From the NCBI RefSeq assembly GCF_004342605.1, contig NZ_SLZL01000001.1, forward strand, positions 62,001 to 126,000: DNA of 64,000 bases, given 5' to 3'. This document shows, piece by piece, positions 52,278-61,451 of this stretch (the first letter of the stretch is position 1; each line of letters begins with the position of its first letter). This DNA comes from Caulobacter sp. BK020 (GTDB lineage Bacteria; Pseudomonadota; Alphaproteobacteria; Caulobacterales; Caulobacteraceae). The position numbers were made by a program, and so were the translations under genes. The notes beneath the pieces are model-generated. The model had not been told where the DNA came from, did not search any database, and saw only the letters and a list, made by a program, of their open reading frames with translations.

Positions 52278-52309
52278 AGAAAAAGGCCCTGGCGTTTCCG
52301 CCAGGGCCT
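52278..52309 (-). terminator. Rho-independent terminator of rplS
   Basis: On the minus strand a perfect 11-bp stem (AGGCCCTGGCG/CGCCAGGGCCT) with a GAAA loop is followed by TTTTTC, 23 bases after the rplS stop. This is a textbook intrinsic terminator for the trmD-rplS operon. Confidence 0.9.
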
Positions 52310-52332
52310 GGATCTTCGCGAAGTCGCGCGCC

Positions 52333-52728
52333 CTATTCGGCGTCGGCGGCTTCGGTCTTGCGGACGTTCGAACGCTCGGCGATCCGGGCCGACTTACCGC
52401 GACGGTCGCGCAGGTAGTACAGCTTGGCGCGACGGACGACGCCGCGGCGCTTCACCTCGATGCTTTCGATGCTCGGCGACAGCAGCGGGAACAGACGCTC
52501 CACGCCTTCGCCGAACGAGATCTTGCGGACGGTGAAGCTCTCGTGCACGCCGCCGCCCGAACGGGCGATGCAGACGCCCTCGTAGGCCTGGACGCGCTCG
52601 CGCTCGCCTTCCTTGATGCGGACGTTGACGCGCAGGGTGTCGCCCGGTTCGAACTCGGGGATCGCGCGGGCCGCCAGCAGACGGTCGGCTTCTTCGCGCT
52701 CAAGTTCGGCGATGATGTTCTTGGCCAT
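52333..52728 (-). CDS. rplS: Large ribosomal subunit protein bL19
   Basis: 131-residue ribosomal protein. It starts [17 protein letters not shown] and has the core [96 protein letters not shown]. Complete. It lies three bases after the trmD stop with no space for a separate promoter. Confidence 0.99.
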   Translation of the reverse strand: MAKNIIAELEREEADRLLAARAIPEFEPGDTLRVNVRIKEGERERVQAYEGVCIARSGGGVHESFTVRKISFGEGVERLFPLLSPSIESIEVKRRGVVRRAKLYYLRDRRGKSARIAERSNVRKTEAADAE

Positions 52729-52731
52729 GGT

Positions 52732-53469
52732 CTAATCTCCTTTGGGCTTACCCGTTTTCGGGCCGCCTTTTGCCTGTTGATTGGCGAGATGCGCTTCCCA
52801 GAGGTCTGGACGCCGCTCGCGGGTGGTCTCTTCACGCATACTGCGCCGCCACTGGGCCACCTTCTTGTGGTCGCCCGACAGCAGCACCTCGGGGATGTCG
52901 AGCCCTTCGAACGTCCGCGGCCTAGTGTACTGCGGATGCTCAAGGAGCCCGTCCTCGAAGCTTTCTTCCTGCGTGCTCTCGAAATTGCCCAGAACCCCTG
53001 GAGCCAATCGAACGCACGCCTCGATCACGACCATCGCCGCTGCTTCACCACCGGCAAGAACAGCGTCTCCGACCGAGACCTCCTCGAACCCCCGGGCGTC
53101 GAGCACCCGCTGGTCCACCCCCTCGAAACGGCCGCACAGGACGATGACGCCCGGCGCCTTGGCCCATTCCTTGACGCGCGCCTGGGTCAGGGGCCGACCC
53201 CGGGCGCTCATGTACAAAAGCGGCCGCCCACCGACGTCCACGCTGTCCAGCGCGGCGGCGATGACGTCCGCTTTCAATACCGCTCCCACGCCGCCACCCG
53301 CGGGGGTGTCGTCGAGGAAGCCGCGCTTATCCTTGGAAAACCCCCGAATGTCCAGTGTTTCCAAACGCCACAGGTCCTGTTCCTTCCACGACGTGCCGAT
53401 CAGCGAGACGCCGAGCGGGCCGGGAAAGGCCTCGGGGAACATGGTCAGGACGGTGGCGGTGAACGGCAT
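52732..53469 (-). CDS. trmD: tRNA (guanine37-N1)-methyltransferase TrmD
   Basis: 245 residues, a normal TrmD length. It methylates G37 of tRNAs with S-adenosylmethionine, preventing frameshifts. Recognisable parts are [98 protein letters not shown]. The segment usually written DDTPYGGGAGM is [11 protein letters not shown] here. It is followed at three bases by rplS; rimM and rpsP are not upstream, unlike the common operon. Confidence 0.97.
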   Translation of the reverse strand: MPFTATVLTMFPEAFPGPLGVSLIGTSWKEQDLWRLETLDIRGFSKDKRGFLDDTPAGGGVGAVLKADVIAAALDSVDVGGRPLLYMSARGRPLTQARVKEWAKAPGVIVLCGRFEGVDQRVLDARGFEEVSVGDAVLAGGEAAAMVVIEACVRLAPGVLGNFESTQEESFEDGLLEHPQYTRPRTFEGLDIPEVLLSGDHKKVAQWRRSMREETTRERRPDLWEAHLANQQAKGGPKTGKPKGD

Positions 53470-53538
53470 GAGCGCTGCATAGCGCTCTCCACCCTTAAAA
53501 ACGAGAGGGCCGTCGAAACGAGAGGCTGGGCCTCCCGC

Positions 53539-53733
53539 CTAGGCCAGGGTGGTCTTGGGCAGCGGTTTGCCGGCTTCGGCGGGCATCAGCGGCGGGGTCA
53601 GCTTGACCGGCTCGCTGGTCGGTCGGGCGGGCGGCGCGACGTGGCGCACGGGAGCCACGGCGAGGACGGTGGCGGTGGTCAGGGTCGCGGCGACGAGCGC
53701 CGTACCGACACGGATCTTCTTCCATGAAACCAT
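53539..53733 (-). CDS. Small exported or membrane-anchored protein
   Basis: 64-residue protein from ATG 53733 (VSWKKIRVGTALVAATLTTATVLAVAPVRHVAPPARP). It has a basic start and a hydrophobic stretch like a signal peptide or anchor, then a Pro-rich tail (PTSEPVKLTPPLMPAEAGKPLPKTTLA). The ribosome site (AGGAAG) is about 10 bases away. No family is recognised. It lies upstream of trmD on the same strand with a 70-base gap, but cotranscription is uncertain. Confidence 0.5.
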   Translation of the reverse strand: MVSWKKIRVGTALVAATLTTATVLAVAPVRHVAPPARPTSEPVKLTPPLMPAEAGKPLPKTTLA

Positions 53734-54013
53734 GGGCCAGGGTCTTCCTGTGTTTCGGGTCGTTCGAACCAAAGCCCGGGAAAGGAGGAGGTTCCCGTTT
53801 TTGCGGCGCAGGCGAACCCCCTGCCTCTAGGCGAGGCAATTGACCTCGCCAAGGCGGCAATACGACGCGTTCGCCGCAATTGGCCGACCGCCGTTTTTGC
53901 GGGCGCCCGCCGCCAACGGATGTCAGCAGCCGGTCATCAAGGTCCGATTTCCGCGAGACGGCCGGGCCGCGATTGCCGATAGTCCGCCCGCCTGCCCTCC
54001 CGGAGCCGCCGCC
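53734..54013. other. Intergenic region upstream of two divergent genes
   Basis: About 280 bases between a minus-strand small gene and the plus-strand PEP mutase-family gene. It holds a short inverted repeat GGCGAGG/CCTCGCC at 53830-53850. It presumably carries both promoters; I see no RNA gene. Confidence 0.4.
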
Positions 54014-54814
54014 ATGACCACGACCGCCGACCGCTTCCACGCCCTGCACGCCGGCCCCGACGTACTGCTGCTGCCCAACGCCTGGGACGCCGCCAGCGCC
54101 GCCCTGATGGCCGACGCGGGCGCCAAGGCCGTGGCCACCTCCAGCGCCGCGGTGGCCTGGGCGCGGGGCTATGCCGACGGCGACGCCGTTCCGGTGGCGG
54201 CCGTCGTCGACACCATCGCCAGCATCGCCCGGGTGGTGTCGGTTCCGGTCTCCGCCGACATCGAGGGCGGCTACACCGACGACCTGCCGACCCTGGCGGA
54301 GACCATCAAGGCCGTGATCGGGGCCGGCGCCGTGGGAATCAATTTCGAGGACGGCCGGCGCGATCCGGGCCTGCACGCCCGCAAGATCCAGACGGTCCGC
54401 GCCACCGCCGACCAGGCCGGTGTCAAGCTGTTCATCAACGCCCGCACCGACGTCTATCTGGCCAAGCTGGCCGAGGGCGAGGCGGCCCTGGCCGAAACCC
54501 TGCGCCGCGCGGCGCTGTACGCCGAGGCCGGGGCCAGCGGGATCTTCGTGCCCCTGCCGATCGAGGAAGACCTGCTGTCCAGGCTGGCGGCAGGCGTCTC
54601 CCTGCCGCTCAACGTCATGGGCCGCCCGGGCATGCCGTCGGCCCAGCGACTGGGCGAACTGGGCGTGCGCCGCCTGAGCTCGGCCACCAGCCCGTTCAAC
54701 GCCGCCTATGGCGCGATGCTGACGGGCACTCGCGTCTTTCTCCTGGACGGAGACACCGCGGGATACGCGATCTATGGCAAGGACCTGCCCAACCTGAACG
54801 TCCGGTTCGGCTAG
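54014..54814 (+). CDS. Isocitrate lyase/phosphoenolpyruvate mutase-family protein
   Basis: 266 residues of the TIM-barrel isocitrate lyase/PEP mutase superfamily. It shows LLLPNAWDAASAALMADAGAKAVATSSAAVAWARGYADGD, VSVPVSADIEGGYTDD, GAVGINFEDGRRDPGLHARKIQTVRA and LFINARTDVYLAKLAEGEAALAETLRRAALYAEAGASGIFVPLP. The magnesium and substrate acids of this family are conserved in outline. Members cleave C-C or rearrange C-P bonds; a specific reaction (oxaloacetate decarboxylase, 2-methylisocitrate lyase or other) is not assigned. ATG 54014 follows a GC-rich leader. Confidence 0.85.
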   Translation: MTTTADRFHALHAGPDVLLLPNAWDAASAALMADAGAKAVATSSAAVAWARGYADGDAVPVAAVVDTIASIARVVSVPVSADIEGGYTDDLPTLAETIKAVIGAGAVGINFEDGRRDPGLHARKIQTVRATADQAGVKLFINARTDVYLAKLAEGEAALAETLRRAALYAEAGASGIFVPLPIEEDLLSRLAAGVSLPLNVMGRPGMPSAQRLGELGVRRLSSATSPFNAAYGAMLTGTRVFLLDGDTAGYAIYGKDLPNLNVRFG

Positions 54815-54867
54815 GTTCGGCGTCTGGGGTGTTTCCGGCTCCCCCGCGACCGCTTATCTTCCCGGCC

Positions 54868-57774
54868 ATGACCGACACGCTCGCGCCCGATTCCGCCGCC
54901 CTTCCCGAGGCCGACCGTCCCCTGACCCAGGACGGACCGGCCGTCCGGCTGTTCCTGGTCGACGGCTCGGCCTATCTGTTCCGCGCCTATCACGCCCTGC
55001 CGCCGCTGACCCGCAAGAGCGACGGCCTGCCGGTGGGCGCCGTCCAGGGCTTCTGCAACATGCTGTGGAAGCTGATGCGCGACATGCAGGGCGACGCGCC
55101 CACCCACCTGGCGGTGATCTGGGACCATTCGGAAAAGACGTTCCGCAACAATCTCTACGACCAGTACAAGGCCCATCGGCCGCCGCCGCCCGAGGATCTG
55201 ATCCCGCAGTTCCCGCTGGTGCGCGAGGCCACCCGCGCCTTCGGCGTCCCGGCCATCGAGCTGCCCGGCTACGAGGCCGACGACCTGATCGCCGCCTATG
55301 CCTGCCGCGTGCGCGAGCAGGGCGGCGAGACGGTGATCGTCTCGTCGGACAAGGACCTGATGCAGCTGGTTGGCGAGGGCGTGTCGATGTTCGACCCAAT
55401 GAAGGGCGTGCGCATCGACCGCGAGCAGGTGTTCGAGAAGTTCGGCGTCTATCCCGAGCGGGTGGTCGACGTGCAGTCGCTGTGCGGCGACAGCGTCGAC
55501 AACGTCCCCGGCGCGCCCGGCATCGGCATCAAGACCGCCGCCCAGCTGATCAACGAGTACGGCGACCTCGACACCCTGTTGGCGAAAGCCGGCGAGATCA
55601 AGCAGCCCAAGCGCCGCGAGACCCTGATCGAATACGCCGACCAGATCCGGCTGTCGCGCGCCCTGGTCAAGCTGGACTGCGACACGCCCCTGCCCGAGCC
55701 GATCGACGACCTGGTGGTGCGCGAGCCGGACAAGCAGGTGCTGGCCGACTTCCTGGAGACCATGGAGTTCCGTTCACTGGCCCGCCGGGTCGGCGACGGC
55801 AACGCCGCCGCCGCGCCGCGCACCCTTGGCCCATCTGGGGACCGCCCGCCCGCCCAGCCCACCGCGCCGGTGCTGTCGGTGTCGTACGGCCGTCCGGTCG
55901 AGCGCGCGACGACCCAGGCCGTGACCATCGACCATGCCGCCTATGTCTGCGTCCGCGACCTGGAAACCCTGAACGCCTGGGTCGCAAAGGCCACAGCCAA
56001 GGGGATCGTCGCCTTCGACACCGAGACCGACGCCCTGTCGTCGGCCACCGCCGGCCTGTGCGGCGTGTCGCTGGCCATCGCGCCGGGCGAGGCCTGCTAC
56101 ATCCCCGTGGGCCACTGCGAGAAGGACGGCCTGGCCCTGGAGGCCGCCGCCGACCTGGTCCAGATCCCCCTGGAAGACGCGATCGCCGCCCTCAAGCCGC
56201 TGCTGGAGGACCCGGCGGTGCTGAAGGTGGCCCAGAACGCCAAGTACGACATCGCCGTCCTGGCCCGCCACGGGATCGCGGTGGGCCCGATCGAGGACAC
56301 CATGCTGATCAGCTACGTGCTGGAGGCGGGCCTGCACGGCCACGGCATGGACGAGCTGTCGGAGCTGTGGCTAGGCCACAAGCCGATCCCGTTCAAGCAG
56401 GTGGCGGGCTCGGGCAAGGGCCAGATCAGTTTCAAGCACGTGGCGCTCGACCAGGCCACGGCCTACGCCGCCGAGGACGCCGACGTCACCCTGCGGCTCT
56501 ACGAGGTGCTCAAGCCCAGGCTGGCGCGCGAGGGCCTGCTGACGGTCTATGAGACCCTGGAGCGCCCCCTGCCCGCCGTGCTGGCGGCGATGGAGAACGA
56601 AGGCGTGCGGGTCGATCCGGAGACCCTGCGCCGGCTCTCCAACGAGTTCTCGATGCGCATGGCCCAGTTCGAGGCGCGGGCCCAGGAGCTGGTCGGCCGG
56701 CCGTTCAACCTGGGCAGCCCCAAGCAGATCGGCGACGTGCTGTTCGGCGAGATGCAGCTGAAGGGCGGCAAGAAGACCGCCACCGGCCAGTGGTCGACCG
56801 ACAGCGACGTGCTGGAGGCCCTGGCCAACGAGCACGAGCTGCCCCGCGTGCTGCTGGACTGGCGCCAACTGTCCAAGCTGAAGGGCACCTATACCGAGAA
56901 CCTGATCGCGGCCATCGCGCCGGGTGGCGAGAATCGGATCCACACCTCCTACGCCCTGGCCTCGACCACGACCGGCCGCCTGTCGTCGTCGGATCCCAAC
57001 CTGCAGAACATCCCGATCCGCACCGAGGAGGGCCGCAAGATCCGCAAGGCCTTCGTGGCCGCGCCGGGCAAGGTGCTGATCAGCGCCGACTACAGCCAGA
57101 TCGAGCTGCGCCTGCTGGCCCACATCGGCGACATCCCCCAGCTGAAGAAGGCCTTCCAGGAGGGCCTGGACATCCACGCCATGACCGCGTCGGAAATGTT
57201 CAACACGCCGATCGAGGGCATGCCCAGCGAGGTGCGCCGCCGGGCCAAGGCGATCAATTTCGGCATCGTCTACGGCATCTCGGCGTTCGGCCTGGCCAAC
57301 CAGCTGTCGATCCCGCAAGGCGAGGCCGGGGCCTATATCAAGACCTATTTCGAGCGCTTCCCCGGCATCCAGGCCTATATGGAGGCGACCAAGGCCTTCG
57401 TGCGCGAGCACGGCTACGTCACCACCATCTTCGGGCGCAAGATCAACATCCCCGACATCGGCGGCAAGTCGGTGGCCCACCGGCAGTTCGCCGAGCGGGC
57501 GGCGATCAACGCCCCGATCCAGGGTGCGGCCGCCGACGTCATGCGCCGGGCCATGATCCGCATGCCGGGCGCGCTGAAGGCGGCGGGGCTGTCGAGCAGG
57601 ATGCTGCTGCAGGTGCACGACGAACTGGTGTTCGAGGCGCCGGAAGCCGAGGCCGAGGCCACGATCAAGGTCGCCCGCGAGATCATGCAGGGCGCGGCCG
57701 AGCCGGCCGTGGCGATCTCGGTGCCGCTGACGGTCGAGGCGCGGGCCGCCGTCAACTGGGACGAGGCCCACTAA
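54868..57774 (+). CDS. polA: DNA polymerase I
   Basis: 968 residues. It repairs and fills gaps and removes RNA primers. The 5'-nuclease domain starts RLFLVDGSAYLFRAYHALPPLTR and contains HPAGYEADD-like ELPGYEADDLIAAYA and DSVDNVPGAPGIGIKTA. The 3'-5' exonuclease shows VAFDTETDALSSATAGLCGVSLA and KYDIAVLARHGI. The polymerase domain contains DYSQIELRLLAHIGDIPQLKKAFQEGLDIHAMTA, RRAKAINFGIVYGISAFGLANQL and QVHDELVFEAPEAEAEATI with the catalytic aspartates. The exonuclease acids are kept, so proofreading should work. The gene is monocistronic here. ATG 54868 is chosen. Confidence 0.97.
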   Translation: MTDTLAPDSAALPEADRPLTQDGPAVRLFLVDGSAYLFRAYHALPPLTRKSDGLPVGAVQGFCNMLWKLMRDMQGDAPTHLAVIWDHSEKTFRNNLYDQYKAHRPPPPEDLIPQFPLVREATRAFGVPAIELPGYEADDLIAAYACRVREQGGETVIVSSDKDLMQLVGEGVSMFDPMKGVRIDREQVFEKFGVYPERVVDVQSLCGDSVDNVPGAPGIGIKTAAQLINEYGDLDTLLAKAGEIKQPKRRETLIEYADQIRLSRALVKLDCDTPLPEPIDDLVVREPDKQVLADFLETMEFRSLARRVGDGNAAAAPRTLGPSGDRPPAQPTAPVLSVSYGRPVERATTQAVTIDHAAYVCVRDLETLNAWVAKATAKGIVAFDTETDALSSATAGLCGVSLAIAPGEACYIPVGHCEKDGLALEAAADLVQIPLEDAIAALKPLLEDPAVLKVAQNAKYDIAVLARHGIAVGPIEDTMLISYVLEAGLHGHGMDELSELWLGHKPIPFKQVAGSGKGQISFKHVALDQATAYAAEDADVTLRLYEVLKPRLAREGLLTVYETLERPLPAVLAAMENEGVRVDPETLRRLSNEFSMRMAQFEARAQELVGRPFNLGSPKQIGDVLFGEMQLKGGKKTATGQWSTDSDVLEALANEHELPRVLLDWRQLSKLKGTYTENLIAAIAPGGENRIHTSYALASTTTGRLSSSDPNLQNIPIRTEEGRKIRKAFVAAPGKVLISADYSQIELRLLAHIGDIPQLKKAFQEGLDIHAMTASEMFNTPIEGMPSEVRRRAKAINFGIVYGISAFGLANQLSIPQGEAGAYIKTYFERFPGIQAYMEATKAFVREHGYVTTIFGRKINIPDIGGKSVAHRQFAERAAINAPIQGAAADVMRRAMIRMPGALKAAGLSSRMLLQVHDELVFEAPEAEAEATIKVAREIMQGAAEPAVAISVPLTVEARAAVNWDEAH

Positions 57775-58049
57775 AACGAAAATTTTTCGCGGCATGGAAA
57801 TCGCCACCACAGGTAGAGCGCTCTCGCTTGCGGGGCGCCTACGCCTTTGACCGTACAATCTTGGATAGGAGCGCGCGGCGGAGGACAGGCGCACGTTCCT
57901 TCTGCCTGCGACCTTGCGCCACAGTACAGTTAAGCCCGTGGAAACCCTGGCCCGGCCACAGAGAAGACGTGCGACGCGCGCTTCTGGCTGCCGCTTAAAT
58001 ACCTGTGGTCCAAGAGTTTTTGCGTCGCGATCTCAAGAGGAGCGCGCCC

Positions 58050-59972
58050 ATGAACTTCGGCGATCTGAAAATCCCCCATAAGCTCATGGCGGTGTTCGCC
58101 GTGATGCTTTCGGCGATCGCGGTGATGGGCGTGACCCTGTTCGTCAACCAGACGAAATACGAAGCCTCGATCCAGCGCACCGAACGCGCCTATCTGTCGT
58201 TGCGCGCCGCCGACACGGCCGCCTTCCGCCTGACCCGCCAGGAGAACTCGCTGCGCGGCTTCCTGCTGTCGGGCGACGAATATTACGTCAAGCGCCTGGA
58301 AGAGGCCCACAAGCCGAAGTTCCTGGCCGCCCTGGAGCAGCTGCGCGCCCTGGCCCAGGGCGACGAGGCCCAGCTGGCCCGGATCGCCGCCGTCGAGACG
58401 GCCTATGCCGACTATCGCAAGGCCGCCATCGAGCCCGGCGAGACCCTGGCCCGCGATCCGGCCACCCACCAGCAGGCCGTCGACCTGGTCAAGCACGACG
58501 GCGTCGCCGACCAGTCGGTCTCGGTGGTCGAGGACGACATCGAGCTGATCGTCAAGAATTCCGAAGCCGTCGTCGCCGCCGAAGCCGCGGCCCAGAAGAA
58601 GTCCGCGCTCGAGGCGCGCCTGACCCTGGCGATCGGCATCGGCGTCGCCATCGCCATCGCCCTGGGCGGCGGGCTGCTGCTGTCAGGCGTCATCGCCGCG
58701 CCGGTGACGGCCATGACGGCGGCCATGCGCCGCCTGGCCTCGGGCGACAACGGCGTGGGCATTCCGGCGACCGACCGCAAGGACGAGATCGGCCAGATGG
58801 CCGCCGCCGTCGCCACCTTCAAGGAAGCCGCGATCGCCAAGATCCGCCTGGAAGCGGTCGCCGAGCAGACCCGCCTGGCCGCCGAGAGCGAGCGCGCCGC
58901 CAATGACGACGAGCGCCGCGTGGTCGCCGCCGAGCAGAGCGCCGTCGTCGACGAGCTGGCCTCCAGCCTGGCGCGCCTGGCCCAGGGCGACCTGACCTGC
59001 CGCATCGACGCCGAGTTCGCCGGCCGCTATCGCCAGCTGCGCGAGGACTTCAACCTGGCGGTCGAGAAGCTGCGCGAGGCCATGGGGGCGATCATCGTCT
59101 CCACCAAGGGCGTGCGCAGCGGCTCCGACGAGATCGCCGACGCCTCCGACAGCCTGGCCCGCCGCACCGAGCAGCAGGCCGCCTCGCTGGAAGAGACCGC
59201 CGCCGCCCTGGACGAGATCACCGCCACGGTCCGCAAGACCGCGTCCGGCGCCAAGGAGGCCTCCACTGTGGTCGCCACCGCCCGCACCGACGCCGAGGAG
59301 TCCGGCCGGATCGTCGGCCAGGCGGTCCGCGCCATGACCGAGATCGAGACTTCCTCGGCCCAGGTCAGCCAGATCATCGGCGTGATCGACGAGATCGCCT
59401 TCCAGACCAACCTGCTGGCCCTCAACGCCGGGGTCGAGGCCGCCCGGGCCGGCGACGCGGGCCGCGGCTTCGCGGTCGTGGCCCAGGAAGTCCGCGCCCT
59501 GGCCCAGCGCTCGGCCGAGGCGGCCAAGGAGATCAAGACCCTGATCTCGACCTCCACCCAGCAGGTCGAGGCCGGCGTCGACCTGGTCGGCCAGACGGGC
59601 AAGGCGTTGCAGCGCATCGTCACCCAGGTGGCCTCGATCGACGGCCTGGTCACCGAGATCGCCGCCTCGGCCGTCGAGCAGTCGACCGGCCTGCAGGAGG
59701 TCAACAAGGCCGTGAACCAGATGGACCAGGTGGTGCAGCAAAACGCCGCCATGGTCGAGGAAGCGACGGCGGCCAGCCACTCGCTGAAGAACGAGGCCAA
59801 CCAGCTGGCGGCCCTGGTCGACCGCTTCCGGGTCGGCGATGCGTCCGCCACCGCGGTTCGCACCCCCGCCCCGCGGCCGGCCCAGGCCCGCGCCGCGACC
59901 GCGGTCCGTCCCGGTCGGAGCGGCGGCGCCGCCGCCCTGGCGACCAAGGTCGAGGACTGGGAAGAATTCTGA
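58050..59972 (+). CDS. Methyl-accepting chemotaxis protein
   Basis: 640 residues with ATG 58050 preceded by AAGAGGAGCG. Membrane helix KLMAVFAVMLSAIAVMGVTLFVNQ is followed by a helical sensor (residues about 40-190). The second helix (ARLTLAIGIGVAIAIALGGGLLLSGV), a HAMP domain ([23 protein letters not shown]) and the signalling domain with tip [41 protein letters not shown] follow. The C-terminus EDWEEF is a CheR/CheB tether. Its signalling region and linker closely match the MCP at 44802-46706, whereas the sensors differ. The protein should act at the cell pole with the chemotaxis arrays. A perfect hairpin terminator follows its stop. Confidence 0.95.
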   Translation: MNFGDLKIPHKLMAVFAVMLSAIAVMGVTLFVNQTKYEASIQRTERAYLSLRAADTAAFRLTRQENSLRGFLLSGDEYYVKRLEEAHKPKFLAALEQLRALAQGDEAQLARIAAVETAYADYRKAAIEPGETLARDPATHQQAVDLVKHDGVADQSVSVVEDDIELIVKNSEAVVAAEAAAQKKSALEARLTLAIGIGVAIAIALGGGLLLSGVIAAPVTAMTAAMRRLASGDNGVGIPATDRKDEIGQMAAAVATFKEAAIAKIRLEAVAEQTRLAAESERAANDDERRVVAAEQSAVVDELASSLARLAQGDLTCRIDAEFAGRYRQLREDFNLAVEKLREAMGAIIVSTKGVRSGSDEIADASDSLARRTEQQAASLEETAAALDEITATVRKTASGAKEASTVVATARTDAEESGRIVGQAVRAMTEIETSSAQVSQIIGVIDEIAFQTNLLALNAGVEAARAGDAGRGFAVVAQEVRALAQRSAEAAKEIKTLISTSTQQVEAGVDLVGQTGKALQRIVTQVASIDGLVTEIAASAVEQSTGLQEVNKAVNQMDQVVQQNAAMVEEATAASHSLKNEANQLAALVDRFRVGDASATAVRTPAPRPAQARAATAVRPGRSGGAAALATKVEDWEEF

Positions 59973-60000
59973 TCGACGGCCGCGCGACGATCGGATGAGC

Positions 60001-60031
60001 AAGGCTCCCCGGACCCGGTCCGGGGAGCCTT
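60001..60031. terminator. Bidirectional hairpin terminator
   Basis: Perfect 14-bp stem AAGGCTCCCCGGAC/GTCCGGGGAGCCTT with a three-base loop, between the stops of the convergent MCP and M16-peptidase genes. It is followed by CTTCTTCG on the plus strand. A strong structure, likely to terminate in both directions. Confidence 0.85.
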
Positions 60032-60038
60032 CTTCGTT

Positions 60039-61307
60039 CTAGGCCAGCACCTTTTCGAACGCCTCGCCCGCCTTCAAGGCCGTCTTGGCGCCGAGGATGG
60101 CGCTGGCGGCCTTGGCGGGGCCCAGGATCGTGCGGCCCAGGCGCCGGAGGTCGCCGATGCTCACCGCGTCCACCGCCTGGGCCAGCTCGGCGGGCGTGTA
60201 GAGGCGGTCGAACATCAGGGCCTGGCCGGCCGCCTGCTCGGCGCGCGACAGGGGCTGCTCGCGAGCCATGAACATGTGGGCCTTCAGCTGGGCCTTGGCG
60301 CGGGCCAGTTCGGCGTCGTCGATGCGGGCGGCCAGGAGAGCGATCTGCTCGGCGCAGACCTTGGCCGTCTCGGCCGCGTCGCTCGCCGCGCAGCCGGCAT
60401 AGACCCCCAGGGCCCCGGCGTCGGCGTAGGTGTCGGCATAGGCGTCGATGTTGTAGGCCAGGCCGCGCTTCTCGCGCGCCTCCTGGAACAGCCGCGACGA
60501 CATCCCCCCGCCCAGGGCCTCGGCGAAGATCCGCAGGGCGAAATAATCGTCCTCGCGGGCGCTGACGGCGGGCAGCATGAACACCAGGTGCGCCTGCTCC
60601 AGCTTGCGGGCCTGGCTCTTGCGGCCGCCGACAAAGCTCGCCGGGTCGCTGGCCGCGGCCCCAAGCGTGGAAGGCATCGACCCGAACTCGCGGCGGGCCA
60701 GGTCCAGCACCTCGTCCAGCGCGACCGCGCCCGAACAGCTGACGACCAGCCGGTCGGCGGCGTAGAGCTGGCCGCGCCAGTGCGACAGGCCCTCGACCGT
60801 CGCGGAATTGACACTGTCGACCGTACCCAGGATCGGCCGGGCCAGGGGATGGTCGCCCCAGGCGGCGGCCTGGACCAGGTCGAACACATAGTCGTCGGGG
60901 GCGTCGGCGGCCTCGGCGATCTCCTGGGCCACCACCTGCTTCTCGCGGGTCAGGTCGCCCTCGTCGAGGGTGGGACGCAGGACGAGATCGCTGAGCACGC
61001 TCATCCCAAGGTCCAGCCCGCCCTTCAGGGCGCGAACCTGGAAGCTGGTGCGCTCATAGCCGGTGGCGGCGTTGATCTGGCCGCCCTGGGCCTCGATCAC
61101 CTCGACGATGTCGCGCGAGCTGCGGGCGCCGGCGCCCTTGAACACCATGTGTTCCAAGAGGTGCGACCAGCCCGACCGCGCGGGGTCCTCATAGGCGGCG
61201 CCGCGCCCGGCGACAACGGAGAGCGCGATGGTCTCCAGGCCCGGCATCGGGTCATGGACGACGCGGACGCCATTTTCGAGGGTGTGGAGGGTCGTGGTGG
61301 CATTCAT
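60039..61307 (-). CDS. M16-family zinc metallopeptidase
   Basis: 422 residues. The zinc/catalytic motif HLLEH is at residues 49-53 (SGWSHLLEHMVFKGAGARSSRDIVEVIEAQGGQINAATGYERTSF). The downstream Glu is in KQVVAQEIAEAADAPDDYVFDLVQAAAWGDHPLARPILGT. The second domain shows GGGMSSRLFQEAREKRGLAYNIDAYADTYADAGALGVYAGC, as in mitochondrial processing peptidase-like enzymes of alphaproteobacteria. It likely cleaves small peptides or leader peptides in the cytoplasm. ATG 61307 is chosen. It follows thrC on the same strand. Confidence 0.93.
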   Translation of the reverse strand: MNATTTLHTLENGVRVVHDPMPGLETIALSVVAGRGAAYEDPARSGWSHLLEHMVFKGAGARSSRDIVEVIEAQGGQINAATGYERTSFQVRALKGGLDLGMSVLSDLVLRPTLDEGDLTREKQVVAQEIAEAADAPDDYVFDLVQAAAWGDHPLARPILGTVDSVNSATVEGLSHWRGQLYAADRLVVSCSGAVALDEVLDLARREFGSMPSTLGAAASDPASFVGGRKSQARKLEQAHLVFMLPAVSAREDDYFALRIFAEALGGGMSSRLFQEAREKRGLAYNIDAYADTYADAGALGVYAGCAASDAAETAKVCAEQIALLAARIDDAELARAKAQLKAHMFMAREQPLSRAEQAAGQALMFDRLYTPAELAQAVDAVSIGDLRRLGRTILGPAKAASAILGAKTALKAGEAFEKVLA

Positions 61308-61364
61308 CTGCTCACGCACATAGCGGGGCGGGGGGCGCGGCGCCAGTGCGGCCGATCGTCGGAC

Positions 61365-61391
61365 GGGGACACGCCCTTGCGGCGTGTCCCC
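61365..61391. repeat. Class-B intergenic palindrome, copy 3
   Basis: 27-bp inverted repeat starting GGGGACACGCC and ending GGCGTGTCCCC. It lies in the gap between thrC and the M16 peptidase gene. Confidence 0.8.
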
Positions 61392-61417
61392 AAGACTGGG
61401 CGCTGAGCTAACTGTTG

Positions 61418-61442
61418 GCGACACGCCGAAGGGCATGTCCCC
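61418..61442. repeat. Class-B intergenic palindrome, copy 4 (diverged)
   Basis: Diverged copy (GCGACACGCC … GGCATGTCCCC) 26 bases after the one at 61365-61391, again in a paired arrangement as at 13491-13567. Confidence 0.6.
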
Positions 61443-61451
61443 GGTCGCGGA

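Noticed and set aside
57775..58049. Possible sigma-54 promoter for the second chemoreceptor
   Set aside because: No sequence with acceptable TGGCAC-N5-TTGC spacing could be found in the gap.
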